Shown: positions 25,869 to 35,815, counted from the stretch's first letter. The stretch is DNA of 52,984 nt from Candidatus Loosdrechtia aerotolerans (GCA_021646405.1 SOER01000019.1:1-52984); one strand, 5' to 3'. Made by a program: numbers and translations. Notes: generated by a model not told the origin, from the letters alone.

Positions 25869-28010
25869 ATGATCGATCCTTCCACTATCATTCAATTTAT
25901 TCAAAGCAAAAAATACAGCCCTATGACCGCCGCCGAACTCGCAGAACACTTCGAAGTCCTCGACTCAGAATACCAACCATTTTCCGACCTTCTCCACAAG
26001 CTGGAATTCTCAGGTGATGTAGTAAGAATCAAACAGAAACAGTATGCTGATCCAAAAAAGGTACACTTAATGGTAGGCACATTGGATTGTAACCCGAGGG
26101 GATTCGGCTTTGTTGTTCCTGTGAAAAAAGACGGAGGTAAAGACATCTATGTTGGTGAAGAGGATATGGGTTCTGCCATGCACGGAGACCTTGTGGTAGT
26201 ACGATTGCCTGCAACCCCTCAAATCCCGAGAAAAAAATTTGATAAAAGGAAAAATACCTCTGGTCAGATCGTAAACATTTTAAAACGGGTAAACGAATTC
26301 GTTGTAGGCACCTTTGAGAAAACGAAACGCCTCCGGTTTGTTGCTCCTGATAATCCACGGTTATTCAAAGATATTTATATTGCAAAAGACGTTTCAAAGG
26401 GAGCGGAACCCGGGGATAAAGTCGTGGTAAAGGTCACACAATGGCCGTCCAGGCACCTTAACCCCGAAGGAGAGGTTTTTGAAATCCTGGGGAAGGAAGG
26501 AAATCCCGAAGTTGATCTTCGTTCTATTATTTATCAGTTTAAATTACCGCACGTCTTTAGCAAAGAAGCAATAAACGAGACGAAACGTATTCCCCCCAGC
26601 GTTCTCGAAGAGGAGATTCAAAACAGGCTCGATCTGCGGAATAAACCCACCATCACTATTGATCCTGAAAATGCCAAGGATTTTGATGATGCTGTATCTC
26701 TCGAAAAAACGAGGCACGGAGGCTGGCTGCTGAGTATTCATGTTGCCGATGTCTCATATTACGTAAAACCCAATACCCCTATTGATGAGGAGGCCCGGCA
26801 TCGGGGCACAAGTGTTTACTTACCGAGAGAGGTAATTCCTATGCTGCCTGAAGTATTATCAAACAATATCTGCAGTTTAAAAGAAGGAGAAGACCGGCTT
26901 ACGAAAAGTGTTCTCATAACGCTTGACCAAAAGGGGCATGTCACAAAAGCAGAGGTTAAACATTCTGTTATTAAGGTAACCAGGCGTCTAACCTATAATC
27001 AGGCCACTGCCATTCTTCATAATACTACCAATATACATCTATCAGATGATCTCAGGGATATGCTGTTCAATATGGCACATCTCGCTGAACTGCTTTTTAA
27101 AAACAGACTGGAGCGGGGAGCTATAGAATTAGACCTGCCTGAAATTTCATTAAAAATAGATAAACATGGTTATGTTAAAGATGTTGAAAAGGTGGAAAAG
27201 GATATCTCTCATAAACTTATAGAAGAATTTATGCTCCTGGCAAATGAGATGGTAGCAAAGTTCATGTTTGAGAAAAAAATGCCCCAGGTGTCCCGTGTTC
27301 ATCCGGAACCCGACGAGGAGGACATGTGGGAATTTGCAAGTTTTGTACGTGGACTGGAAAAGACAAAAATAGACCCTTTTAAAAGCAAACAGTTACAAAA
27401 GCTATTAAACAGGGTACGTGGAAAGCCAGAGGCTTATACCATAAATCTTGTACTGTTGAAATCGATGAAGCAAGCTACGTATGAAGCAGGTGAGGGGAGG
27501 CATTTTGCCCTTGCACTTGATCACTACACACACTTCACCTCTCCGATACGTCGTTATCCCGATTTGATTGTTCACAGGATTTTAGATCAGTATTTTTCCG
27601 GTGAATTGTCATCTCCCATGGTACAGAGTATTTGGAAGCAACAGTTACCCGAATGGACAAAACACTGCTCCATAACCGAACGGAGGGCAGATGACGCAGA
27701 GAATGAGATTAATAAGCTGAAGTTACTCCGGTTCTTCGAAAACCGGGTTGGTGATGTTTTTGAAGGTGTTATTAACGGTATTATGGAATTCGGATTTTTT
27801 GTTCAACTCAATAAGTATTTGCTTGAGGGGCTTGTTCATATCCGCACCCTGGCAGACGATATCTATCAGATAGACAAAAAGAATATGGCGCTTGTCGGTA
27901 TCCGGCGAAAAAAAATGTATCGGATTGGTGATACGGTAAAAATTAAGATCTATAAAATTGATTTTTTAAAAAGAGAAATAGATTTTATCCTTTATAATAA
28001 ACAAACATAG
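25869..28010 (+). CDS. rnr: Ribonuclease R
   Basis: Domains in order over 713 residues: N-terminal winged-helix-like region (1-60), cold-shock domain with NPRGFGFVVP, a second CSD-like barrel, the RNB catalytic domain with TIDPENAKDFDDAVSL (the magnesium-binding aspartates), and a C-terminal S1 domain with VFEGVINGIMEFGFFVQL. The HYTHFTSPIRRYPDLIVHR segment is also an RNB hallmark. RNase R digests structured RNA from the 3' end and takes part in rRNA quality control and trans-translation. It lies behind the yhaM-like gene; the 119-base spacer has no terminator I could recognise. Confidence 0.96.
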   Translation: MIDPSTIIQFIQSKKYSPMTAAELAEHFEVLDSEYQPFSDLLHKLEFSGDVVRIKQKQYADPKKVHLMVGTLDCNPRGFGFVVPVKKDGGKDIYVGEEDMGSAMHGDLVVVRLPATPQIPRKKFDKRKNTSGQIVNILKRVNEFVVGTFEKTKRLRFVAPDNPRLFKDIYIAKDVSKGAEPGDKVVVKVTQWPSRHLNPEGEVFEILGKEGNPEVDLRSIIYQFKLPHVFSKEAINETKRIPPSVLEEEIQNRLDLRNKPTITIDPENAKDFDDAVSLEKTRHGGWLLSIHVADVSYYVKPNTPIDEEARHRGTSVYLPREVIPMLPEVLSNNICSLKEGEDRLTKSVLITLDQKGHVTKAEVKHSVIKVTRRLTYNQATAILHNTTNIHLSDDLRDMLFNMAHLAELLFKNRLERGAIELDLPEISLKIDKHGYVKDVEKVEKDISHKLIEEFMLLANEMVAKFMFEKKMPQVSRVHPEPDEEDMWEFASFVRGLEKTKIDPFKSKQLQKLLNRVRGKPEAYTINLVLLKSMKQATYEAGEGRHFALALDHYTHFTSPIRRYPDLIVHRILDQYFSGELSSPMVQSIWKQQLPEWTKHCSITERRADDAENEINKLKLLRFFENRVGDVFEGVINGIMEFGFFVQLNKYLLEGLVHIRTLADDIYQIDKKNMALVGIRRKKMYRIGDTVKIKIYKIDFLKREIDFILYNKQT

Positions 28011-28097
28011 CTTTGATACAACCTCTAGCCTCCATTTTTTGCAGAACAGACTCGGTTTCATCCGTGAAGTACTATAACTGATCGAACGGAACAAAAT

Positions 28098-28400
28098 CTA
28101 AATCTCGTAGTCGACAACCCTCCGTTCCGTACATACCTCCATAATAAATTGTACAACTTTCATATGCTCCGGGTGTTTTTGATATGCATTAAGATCCTCT
28201 ATGCGGTTAAATTCAGAATAGAGTACAACATCGGAGGAGGCATCTGTCCCGGTAATATTAATACCAACCTCAATATGCTGAATCTCCACGATCTTCCTTC
28301 TTAATGATTCCAGAAGTTCCTTTATCTTCTCCGCATTCCCAATCTTATTTGTCCCCTTAGCAAAATCCTTTAGCCTCCATACTACTATATGTTTAATCAT
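28098..28400 (-). CDS. Dabb (stress-responsive A/B barrel) domain protein
   Basis: The 100-residue protein is a single Dabb domain: MIKHIVVWRLKDF at the start, IEVGINI in the middle, the conserved DVVLYSEFNRIEDLNAYQKHPEHMKV and the closing ERRVVDYE. This ferredoxin-like barrel forms dimers. In bacteria its role is mostly unknown, although some relatives act in polyketide or aromatic metabolism. It is a single-gene unit that converges on rnr and diverges from lysS. Confidence 0.88.
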   Translation of the reverse strand: MIKHIVVWRLKDFAKGTNKIGNAEKIKELLESLRRKIVEIQHIEVGINITGTDASSDVVLYSEFNRIEDLNAYQKHPEHMKVVQFIMEVCTERRVVDYEI

Positions 28401-28591
28401 AGAATAATGTTCTTACCGCTTATAGAAATGATATTAAAACACGAAAATTAATTTTACACGAGAGAGTAAATACTTTACGTGAATGTTATCGCCAAGTCAA
28501 TCTAAAAGTCCACGAGTAATACACCCCCTACCCCGATAGTAATCTTTATAAGAAAATCCTGCGTATGAGGAGAAAATCACATCCATTTTTC

Positions 28592-28619
28592 TTGACTGTC
28601 TTTTTATTACTGATACAAT
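28592..28619 (+). promoter_or_regulatory. Sigma70-type promoter of lysS with extended -10
   Basis: TTGACT (28592-28597), 16-base spacer, TACAAT (28614-28619) preceded by TGA (extended -10, TGn). Predicted start near 28626, about 60 bases before the lysS ATG. Confidence 0.7.
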
Positions 28620-28685
28620 GATGAAATTTATAGTTCTTATTTATTTTACCTTGTGTTTGTTTGTTTTCTTGGATACAAAAATATT

Positions 28686-30116
28686 ATGGATAAATACGAA
28701 CAGGAACGTTTTGATAAGCTCCAAAGGTTGCGCGAGAGAGGAATAGAGCCTTATGGCAAGCGTTACGATAACAAACAATCTATACAGTCGGTTATAGAAA
28801 GTTTTGTACCTGAACGGGATAATATACGGGTTAAAGCCACCGGACGAATCTCAACTATGCGCCCTCACGGAAAGACTGCTTTCTTAGACATTCGGGACTG
28901 GACGGGAAAGATACAGGTATATATAAAACTCGATGCCGTTGGTTCTGAAAAATTTGAGGCATCAAAATTATTAGACCTGGGGGATATTATCGGTGTTGAA
29001 GGTACGCTTTTTAAAACAAGAACGGGTGAACTGACGATCTATGCTAACGACTTTACTGTTCTATCAAAATCGTTACTTACACCACCTGAAAAATGGCATG
29101 GATTAAAAGATACCGAGTTAAGACACCGCCAGCGGTATGTCGATTTATTTACCAATCCTGAGGTAATGGATACCTTTCTGAAGCGTATCAGGATCCTAAA
29201 ATACATCCGGAAATTCCTGGATGTTCGGGGTTTTGTAGAGGTAGAAACACCCATGATGCAGCCTATTCCCGGAGGTGCAGTTGCGCGGCCGTTTATCACA
29301 CACCACAATGCCCTCGATATTGATCTGTATCTCAGGATTGCCCCGGAACTCTATTTAAAAAGATTGCTTGTGGGCGGGATGGAACGGGTATACGAGATCA
29401 ACAGGAATTTCAGGAACGAGGGTATTTCTACACGGCATAATCCTGAGTTTACCATGATGGAGTTGTATCAGGCTTATAGCGATTATACCGGTATGATGGA
29501 ACTTACCGAAAGCCTTATAACATCGCTTGTCAAAGAGTTGTACGGAGAATATGAAATTACTTTCGGAGAACGAAAAATCAATATGGCACCTCCATGGCGC
29601 CGTGCTACCTTTTCCGAGTTATTACGAGAATACGGCGGTGTAAGTTTTGATGATGAGGAAGGGCTAATCAGGAAATCAAAGGAACTGGGGCTTGAGAGCC
29701 ATACTGTTGATACTGGTACTATGGCAAATGCCATTTTTGAGCATACGGTAGAGCACGTATTAATAAATCCAACTTTTGTGCTGGATTATCCTACCTCAAT
29801 TTGTCCGCTTACAAAGACGTGTGGATATGATCCCCGTTTTGCCCAACGGTTTGAACTTTACATCTCTGCGATGGAGATAGCCAATTCTTATTCTGAACTC
29901 AACGACGCCCTTGACCAGGATAAACGATTCCGGGAACAAGCAGGTACTGAAGCAGATATCACAGGCAAGATCGATGAAGATTTTCTTACTGCCTTAAAAT
30001 ATGGTATGCCCCCGGCCGGTGGACTTGGTATTGGTATCGACAGGCTTATTATGATCCTGACAAACAATGTATCTATCAGAGAAGTCATCCTCTTCCCGAC
30101 CCTTAAGCCAAAATAA
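28686..30116 (+). CDS. lysS: Lysyl-tRNA synthetase, class II
   Basis: This 476-residue enzyme charges tRNA-Lys. The N-terminal OB fold (residues ~50-150) includes the family's GRISTMRPHGKTAFLDIRD. The class II core has motif 2 in FRNEGISTRHNPEFTMMELYQAY and motif 3 GGLGIGIDRLIMIL, plus RIAPELYLKRLLVGGMERVYEI. I start at the ATG at 28686 because the sequence from MDKYEQERFDKLQRLRERGIEPYG matches the family start; an upstream ATG at 28653 would add eleven hydrophobic residues with no counterpart. A good promoter lies just upstream. Confidence 0.96.
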   Translation: MDKYEQERFDKLQRLRERGIEPYGKRYDNKQSIQSVIESFVPERDNIRVKATGRISTMRPHGKTAFLDIRDWTGKIQVYIKLDAVGSEKFEASKLLDLGDIIGVEGTLFKTRTGELTIYANDFTVLSKSLLTPPEKWHGLKDTELRHRQRYVDLFTNPEVMDTFLKRIRILKYIRKFLDVRGFVEVETPMMQPIPGGAVARPFITHHNALDIDLYLRIAPELYLKRLLVGGMERVYEINRNFRNEGISTRHNPEFTMMELYQAYSDYTGMMELTESLITSLVKELYGEYEITFGERKINMAPPWRRATFSELLREYGGVSFDDEEGLIRKSKELGLESHTVDTGTMANAIFEHTVEHVLINPTFVLDYPTSICPLTKTCGYDPRFAQRFELYISAMEIANSYSELNDALDQDKRFREQAGTEADITGKIDEDFLTALKYGMPPAGGLGIGIDRLIMILTNNVSIREVILFPTLKPK

Positions 30117-30221
30117 AGAATCTTACTATTAAAAGTTCGTTGCAGAGGATGCAAAGCTCCTGAGTATTATTGAATCTGTCAATTTTATGATACACACATA
30201 TTTCTTACCATATATCTAAAA

Positions 30222-31103
30222 ATGACAAAAACGGACGAACCTCTCTACGTCACATTATCCCTCGATATTGATCCGGATGCCAATAGTCCTGTTAAGGGCC
30301 AATACGATGCCCTTTCCTCTCCCGTACAGTACGGTACCGTACGCGTTGAGGCTTGCAAAAGAGGACTGGAGAAAATATTCGAGTTATTCGACATATATGA
30401 TATACAAACAACCGTATTTTACGAAGCACGAACAGCACAAATGCTCATATCGGATGGAATGGATCTGCCTAAATTATCCGAGGGGCATGAGATAGCATGC
30501 CATTCACTCAGGCACGAAGATTTTTTAGGAAAGGTATCGGGTGCAGCTATGGAAGAGAATACCGTTGAGGAAACAATCAAAAAGGCAACGGAAATTCTTG
30601 AAAACATCTTTGGATGCAGGATAAAGGGATTTCGGGCACCGTATACGAGGATCAATCGTACCATAATAAAGGTCTTAGAACGTTTAGGATTCCAGTATGA
30701 TTCTTCTGAAACGGTAACCCTCGGTACTGCATGGGCTGGCAGACCATTTCCTCTCAGGACTTATGGTTCAAACCTGCCCGAACTGGCATTACCCTCTTTT
30801 CATGACAAAAAAGGTAAAAGGATGTCTTCGTATCTATGGGGTATTTTTGAGGGCAGGAGGACTGCCAGCGAATACGTTGATGCGGCAGTATGGGCAAAAG
30901 ACAGAGCAGAAGGAGGACTCTTTCTCTTTGCAATACATCCATGGCACTTATACGTAGATCACCAGGGAAACGCTTTCAGTGAAGAACAGGCAACAAAAAA
31001 TTTGAAGGATTTAGAGTATATCCTTCTACAAATAAAGCACATGGAGGGGATTCAGATGATCAGGCAGGATGCCTATCTGGAACATTGGTTACAGGTACGG
31101 TAG
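30222..31103 (+). CDS. Polysaccharide deacetylase (NodB-like) family protein
   Basis: This 293-residue protein has the NodB homology fold. Motif 1 is LSLDIDPD (Asp15, Asp17), the metal-binding motif is HSLRH (His94, His98), FRAPYTRI corresponds to motif 3, and IHPWHLY near residue 240 corresponds to the last motif with a catalytic histidine. There is no signal peptide, so it acts in the cytoplasm; cytoplasmic relatives remove acetyl groups from sugar-lipid intermediates or hydrolyse C-N bonds (PuuE type). The substrate is not known. A bioF-type gene follows 10 bases later, then alr, all on the same strand. Confidence 0.85.
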   Translation: MTKTDEPLYVTLSLDIDPDANSPVKGQYDALSSPVQYGTVRVEACKRGLEKIFELFDIYDIQTTVFYEARTAQMLISDGMDLPKLSEGHEIACHSLRHEDFLGKVSGAAMEENTVEETIKKATEILENIFGCRIKGFRAPYTRINRTIIKVLERLGFQYDSSETVTLGTAWAGRPFPLRTYGSNLPELALPSFHDKKGKRMSSYLWGIFEGRRTASEYVDAAVWAKDRAEGGLFLFAIHPWHLYVDHQGNAFSEEQATKNLKDLEYILLQIKHMEGIQMIRQDAYLEHWLQVR

Positions 31104-31113
31104 TGGGGTTAAT

Positions 31114-32295
31114 ATGGATTTTATCTTACATGAATTGAAGATGTTAAAAAACATGGGATTGATGCGTGAATGCAGGATCATCGAGGGTACGCAGGGTCCG
31201 CATGTTCATATACAAGGGAAACCGTACATATCTTTCTGTTCAAATAATTATCTCGGACTTGCCAATCATGCAAAGATAAAACAGGCCGCAGTTGAGGCCA
31301 TTCACCGCTATGGATGGGGCACCGGTGCATCACGATTAATCTCCGGGAACATGATGCTTCATGAAGAGCTTGAAAAAAAGATTGCAGAATTTAAGGGTAC
31401 GGAGGCAGCCATTCTGTTCCCAACGGGCTATATGGCTAATCTTGGCGCCTTATGCACTCTTGTTGCAAGAGGAGACATCGTTATCGGAGACAAATTGAAC
31501 CATGCAAGTATTATCGACGGTTGCCGGCAATCAGGCGCTACGTTTCGTATTTATCCTCACAAGAATATGAGCCAATTGGAATCGTTACTCAGGAAATCAT
31601 CAACATTCCGCAGAAGATTAATCGTTACCGATAGTGTATTTAGTATGGATGGTGATATAGCCCCGTTACCCGATATTGTGAATCTCGCGAAGAAATACGA
31701 TGCCATGCTTATGGTAGATGACGCACATGCTACAGGTGTATTCGGCCAACAGGGAAAGGGCATGATTGAATACTATAGCCTTGAAGGAAAAATCGATATT
31801 ATTATGGGATCACTGAGCAAGGCAGTTGGCAGCATTGGCGGATTTATCGCCGGAAGTAAATGCCTTATAGAATTCTTAAGAAATAAGGCCCGGTCCTTCA
31901 TGTATACCACAGCCCTGCCACCTGCTGTATGTGCGGCATCACTGGCAGGATTAACGCTCATTCAGGAGAATACCTCCCTCATTGATACCTTATGGAAAAA
32001 TATTACCGGTGTAAGATCTCAACTAGCACAGTTTAGTAATACTATACGAGTGGAGAGCCCTATCATCCCTATCATTATTGGATCCGCGGAGGATGCGCTT
32101 TCCCTGTCTCTAAGGCTTTATAAAAACGGTATCTTAATTCCTGCAATCAGACCGCCGACAGTACCCCCCGGTACAAGCCGGTTACGCATTTCTCTGATGG
32201 CTACCCATACTGAAGAAGATATCCATACCTTAACAGATACCTTGAGAACCTGCGGATTCTTAACTGATAAAAACCCAAATGATAGAGGATCGTAG
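31114..32295 (+). CDS. bioF: 8-amino-7-oxononanoate synthase (BioF-like) PLP enzyme
   Basis: This alpha-oxoamine synthase (393 residues from the ATG at 31114) has the AONS pattern: CSNNYLGLANH, GTGASRLISGNMMLHEELE, the substrate region KLNHASIIDG, VDDAHATGVFG, and the PLP lysine in GSLSKAVGSIGG. SRLISG favours BioF over the threonine-specific KBL (which has RFICGTQ), but serine palmitoyltransferase-type relatives share many of these motifs. BioF condenses pimeloyl-ACP with alanine in biotin synthesis. No other biotin gene is near; its partners are a deacetylase and alanine racemase, so the specific role stays open. A GGGG-rich site precedes the ATG. Confidence 0.82.
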   Translation: MDFILHELKMLKNMGLMRECRIIEGTQGPHVHIQGKPYISFCSNNYLGLANHAKIKQAAVEAIHRYGWGTGASRLISGNMMLHEELEKKIAEFKGTEAAILFPTGYMANLGALCTLVARGDIVIGDKLNHASIIDGCRQSGATFRIYPHKNMSQLESLLRKSSTFRRRLIVTDSVFSMDGDIAPLPDIVNLAKKYDAMLMVDDAHATGVFGQQGKGMIEYYSLEGKIDIIMGSLSKAVGSIGGFIAGSKCLIEFLRNKARSFMYTTALPPAVCAASLAGLTLIQENTSLIDTLWKNITGVRSQLAQFSNTIRVESPIIPIIIGSAEDALSLSLRLYKNGILIPAIRPPTVPPGTSRLRISLMATHTEEDIHTLTDTLRTCGFLTDKNPNDRGS

Positions 32296-32371
32296 AAAAA
32301 ACCTGATCGTAAAACGTCATGTAAGTTTGTAGATTTGCAAACATAAACAACGAAAAAGATTTAAAAAAATT

Positions 32372-33490
32372 ATGCACAGACCAGCATGGGTTGAAATTGA
32401 TTTACCTGCTTTGCGATACAACATAACGGCTATAAGAAAGTGGATTGGGCCGCATATCAGAATAATGGGTATCGTTAAGGCGGATGCTTACGGACATGGC
32501 GATTATGAAGTAAGTAAGGTCTTGCTGGACCACGGTGCCAAGATGCTCGGCATAGCTATTCTTGAAGAAGGTATACAATTGAGAACGAAAGGTATAAAAG
32601 CACCTCTGTTACTTCTTGGAGGAATCTTTGAGGAACAGATCGATGCAGTTATCCGGTATGATCTGATACCAACCATCTATGATGTCAGCCTTGCTTCCCT
32701 CTTATCACAAAGAGCAGGTAATCTCAGCAGGATTCTCAAAGTTCACATCTATGTAGATACCGGGATGGGAAGCATAGGCGTAAAACATACAAAGGCTGTA
32801 GATTTTGTAAAATGCATAAAGAACATGAAGAATCTTCTTGTCGATGGAATATATACCCATTGTTCACGCTCCGATGAAAAAGATCCGGAATATACACAGG
32901 TACAAATACAACGATTTAAAAATGTATTGACAGCCCTCGACACAATGAATATTTCTATCCCGTTGAGACATATGGCAAACAGCGGGGCAATCATTCAATA
33001 CCCCGATACATATTTTACTATGGTCAGGCCCGGTATCTCACTGTATGGGATATATCCCTCAAAAGAGGTAACAAGGGAAATTGGCATTAAGCCTGTTATG
33101 AGCTTTAAAACAAAGGTCATTCATATAACAGATAAGGAACCAGGAGAGAGTGTGGGCTATGGAAGGGGGTACAAGGTTACCAAACCTACCCGCGTTGCGA
33201 CCCTTCCGCTCGGGTATAACGACGGATATAACCGGTTACTTTCAAATCAAGGAAAGGTTCTTGTAAAAGGTGTAAGGACATCTATCATTGGGCGAGTTTG
33301 TATGGATCAGTGTTTTGCGGATATAACGGATATAGAAGGTGTTTCCGTTGGAGATGAAGTTGTACTATATGGAACACAGGGACAAGAGACGATTTCGATA
33401 GAATCGATTGCTCAACAATTAAACACGATACCCTACGAAGTTACATGCAACATAAGTAAACGTGTGCCCAGGATCTACATTAACCAATAG
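32372..33490 (+). CDS. alr: Alanine racemase
   Basis: This 372-residue PLP enzyme makes D-alanine for peptidoglycan. The PLP lysine is Lys36 in IVKADAYGHGDYEV. The catalytic tyrosine is in GESVGYGRGYKVTKPTRVATLPLGYNDGY, and GRVCMDQ is the C-terminal domain hallmark. Length matches the family (about 360-375). It is the last gene of the deacetylase-bioF-alr run and ends 10 bases from the stop of the convergent response regulator gene. Confidence 0.95.
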   Translation: MHRPAWVEIDLPALRYNITAIRKWIGPHIRIMGIVKADAYGHGDYEVSKVLLDHGAKMLGIAILEEGIQLRTKGIKAPLLLLGGIFEEQIDAVIRYDLIPTIYDVSLASLLSQRAGNLSRILKVHIYVDTGMGSIGVKHTKAVDFVKCIKNMKNLLVDGIYTHCSRSDEKDPEYTQVQIQRFKNVLTALDTMNISIPLRHMANSGAIIQYPDTYFTMVRPGISLYGIYPSKEVTREIGIKPVMSFKTKVIHITDKEPGESVGYGRGYKVTKPTRVATLPLGYNDGYNRLLSNQGKVLVKGVRTSIIGRVCMDQCFADITDIEGVSVGDEVVLYGTQGQETISIESIAQQLNTIPYEVTCNISKRVPRIYINQ

Positions 33491-33500
33491 AGAGGAGGAT

Positions 33501-34874
33501 TCAGCTAATTCCTAATTTATCCATTTTATACCGTAAGATCCTTCTTGTTGTTTTCAGGAATTGTGCAGCTTTTGTTTGTCTGCCGTTTGCTTTTATCAAT
33601 GCTTTTTCTATCAACGCTTTTTCTATCCGCGATACGACAGTATCAAGCGATTCAGTTCCTAATAAGTCGCCCGGATTTATTAAATGAAACGGGATATCGT
33701 TATCATTTCTTCTGATTTCTAATGGAAGATGTTCGCAAAGGATACTTTCATTATCACCATAAAGGGTAAGAACCCTCTCAACAACATTTTTTAGTTCCCG
33801 TATATTTCCCGGCCAGCAGTAGTCTTCCAGCAATTTCATCGTTGATGGATGGATTCTTTTGGCCTTAGCATGAAGTTCGTCTTTATATTTTTGAAAATAA
33901 TGATCTATAAGGAACGCTATATCATCCTTCCGTTCCCTTAACGGTGGCAAGTCTATTGGAACAACATTTATCCGGTAGAATAAGTCCTCGCGGAATATCC
34001 CTTTCGCTATCGCAGATTTTAAATCAACATTAGTGGCTGCAATCAACCGAACGTCAATACTGATTGTTTTTGTGCCACCCACGCGTACAAACTCATATTC
34101 CTGTAGAACCCGTAAAAGTTTAGCCTGATTCGGTAAACTCATTTCGCTGATCTCATCGAGAAATATAGTACCTCCGTTTGCCAATTCAAAGCGCCCGGCT
34201 TTTCGGTCAGTTGCATTGGTAAATGCCCCTTTTTCGTGTCCGAACAATTCACTCTCTAAAAGTGTATCATGCAAATTAGGGCAGCTTACTGCAACGAAAG
34301 GCTTCGTTTTTCTCAAGCCCTGAAAGTGTATTGCCCTTGCAATGAGTTCTTTTCCTGTACCACTCTCACCCCGGATAAGCACGGGGGAATTCCCTTTTGC
34401 TACCCTGACAACCGTATCGAATATCTGCTTCATTGCTGGACTCTGCCCGATAATATTGCTAAACTCAAAATCCTTATGTATCTCTGAGCGAAGATATGCT
34501 ACTTCCTGCGAAAGCGCCCTCGACTGGAGTGTCTTATCGATAATGAGCCTAATCTCTTCTACATCAAACGGTTTAATCACATAATCGGAAGCGCCGAGTT
34601 TCATAGCCTCAATAGCAGTCTTAACTGCTTTTACAGCGGTAACGACGATAACGTCGATATCAGGTACCACTTTATTCATCTCTTTGAGAACATCCAGCCC
34701 GCTCATTCCAGGCATAATAATATCAAGGATTACCAGGTTAATACTTTCACCATGGAGTATTTCCAATGCCTTTGCCCCGTTATTGGCGGTAAGAACCCTG
34801 TAATTGTCTTTTAGTATCATTCTGAATGATTCCAGGATGCTTATTTCATCATCAACTACCAGAATAGTTTTCAT
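33501..34874 (-). CDS. NtrC-family sigma54-dependent response regulator (orphan)
   Basis: From the ATG at 34874 this is 457 residues (upstream start would add eight). The receiver (1-120) has VVDDE and phosphoacceptor Asp51 ([10 protein letters not shown]). The AAA+ domain (~140-370) has Walker A GESGTGKE, Walker [11 protein letters not shown] and the arginine finger region [14 protein letters not shown]. The sigma54 contact loop reads GAFTNA instead of GAFTGA. The C-terminus is a Fis-type helix-turn-helix ([27 protein letters not shown]). It activates sigma54 promoters when phosphorylated. No kinase is adjacent. AGGGGT precedes the start. It lies 77 bases downstream of the pabC-like gene on the same strand. 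Confidence 0.93.
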   Translation of the reverse strand: MKTILVVDDEISILESFRMILKDNYRVLTANNGAKALEILHGESINLVILDIIMPGMSGLDVLKEMNKVVPDIDVIVVTAVKAVKTAIEAMKLGASDYVIKPFDVEEIRLIIDKTLQSRALSQEVAYLRSEIHKDFEFSNIIGQSPAMKQIFDTVVRVAKGNSPVLIRGESGTGKELIARAIHFQGLRKTKPFVAVSCPNLHDTLLESELFGHEKGAFTNATDRKAGRFELANGGTIFLDEISEMSLPNQAKLLRVLQEYEFVRVGGTKTISIDVRLIAATNVDLKSAIAKGIFREDLFYRINVVPIDLPPLRERKDDIAFLIDHYFQKYKDELHAKAKRIHPSTMKLLEDYCWPGNIRELKNVVERVLTLYGDNESILCEHLPLEIRRNDNDIPFHLINPGDLLGTESLDTVVSRIEKALIEKALIKANGRQTKAAQFLKTTRRILRYKMDKLGIS

Positions 34875-34951
34875 AATTCTGATACCCCTATTTTCCAAAA
34901 GTACTGAGAGATAGTTTGTATTTTCCGTTATCCTAAATATAAAATCTATTG

Positions 34952-35815
34952 TTATCGAAACAGGAGTTCTGTCTGCTTTTTATATTTATCTTGCAAGAAC
35001 TCTGTTAGAGGACCCGGGGTATGTTTTCCTATCAATTGTCCGTCAACTTTTGAAACAGGCATGATTTCCATGAGAGAATTCGTAATAAAGATCTCGTCTG
35101 CTCCGAGAACCCTTTCCCGTGTAAAAAGTTCCTCTACCGCATCCACAGTATTTTCCTTACATAATTCCAGGACAATCTTTCGTGTAACACCGGGAAGGAT
35201 ATTTGCGTGCAGAGAAGGGGTAATAAGTATGTCTTTCTCAACAATAAAAATATTACTTACCGTACATTCAGTAATATAATTATCGGTATTTAAAATGAGT
35301 GTATCGTGAGCACCCTTTTCAATCGCATCCTTTTTCATGAGGTAATTCGTTAGAAAATTCAGTGTTTTATGATGCGAAAGAGGACAGGTGGTACTCCTTT
35401 TCTTGCGAGAAGTGACAAGAGACATGCCTGTCCTGTATAGTATGTCTGGGTAAGCAGCAAGGGGTTTTACATGAATAACAAAGGTTGGGCTTTTTATTTC
35501 TGCAGGAATGAGTCCGCCGATTCCATATCCTCGGGACAATGTCATTCGGATATAGGCATCTGCCAGGTTATCCCTGTCCAGGAGTTGATTAATGGTACAT
35601 TGTATTTGCCGGAGGGTATAGTGGAAAGGGATATCAAAATACTGAGCTGAATTTGAAAGGCGTGCAACGTGGTCTTCAAGGCGAAAAAGCTTCTTACCGT
35701 AAGTCCTGAAAGTTTCAAAAAGCCCGTCTCCATAAAGAAAACCGCGATCCAGGGTACTGAGAAGTCCTTCTGTTTCTTCTATAATTTTGTCATTGAGAAA
35801 GATTGCACAGGACAT
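34952..35815 (-). CDS. pabC: Class IV aminotransferase, probable aminodeoxychorismate lyase (PabC)
   Basis: This fold-type IV PLP enzyme (287 residues from the ATG at 35815; a TTG at 35827 is the alternative) has the PLP lysine Lys150 in LSHHKTLNFL and ECTVSNIF, with DRGFLYGDGLFETFR at the N-terminus. These features are shared by branched-chain aminotransferase, D-amino acid aminotransferase and 4-amino-4-deoxychorismate lyase. Its position 190 bases downstream of pabB on the same strand favours PabC, which makes p-aminobenzoate for folate. The nearby alr makes D-amino acid aminotransferase a weaker second choice. Confidence 0.8.
   Translation of the reverse strand: MSCAIFLNDKIIEETEGLLSTLDRGFLYGDGLFETFRTYGKKLFRLEDHVARLSNSAQYFDIPFHYTLRQIQCTINQLLDRDNLADAYIRMTLSRGYGIGGLIPAEIKSPTFVIHVKPLAAYPDILYRTGMSLVTSRKKRSTTCPLSHHKTLNFLTNYLMKKDAIEKGAHDTLILNTDNYITECTVSNIFIVEKDILITPSLHANILPGVTRKIVLELCKENTVDAVEELFTRERVLGADEIFITNSLMEIMPVSKVDGQLIGKHTPGPLTEFLQDKYKKQTELLFR

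Noticed and set aside
28653-28685. Upstream in-frame ATG for lysS
   Set aside because: It adds eleven hydrophobic residues with no counterpart in the family and lies only about 27 bases from the predicted transcription start.
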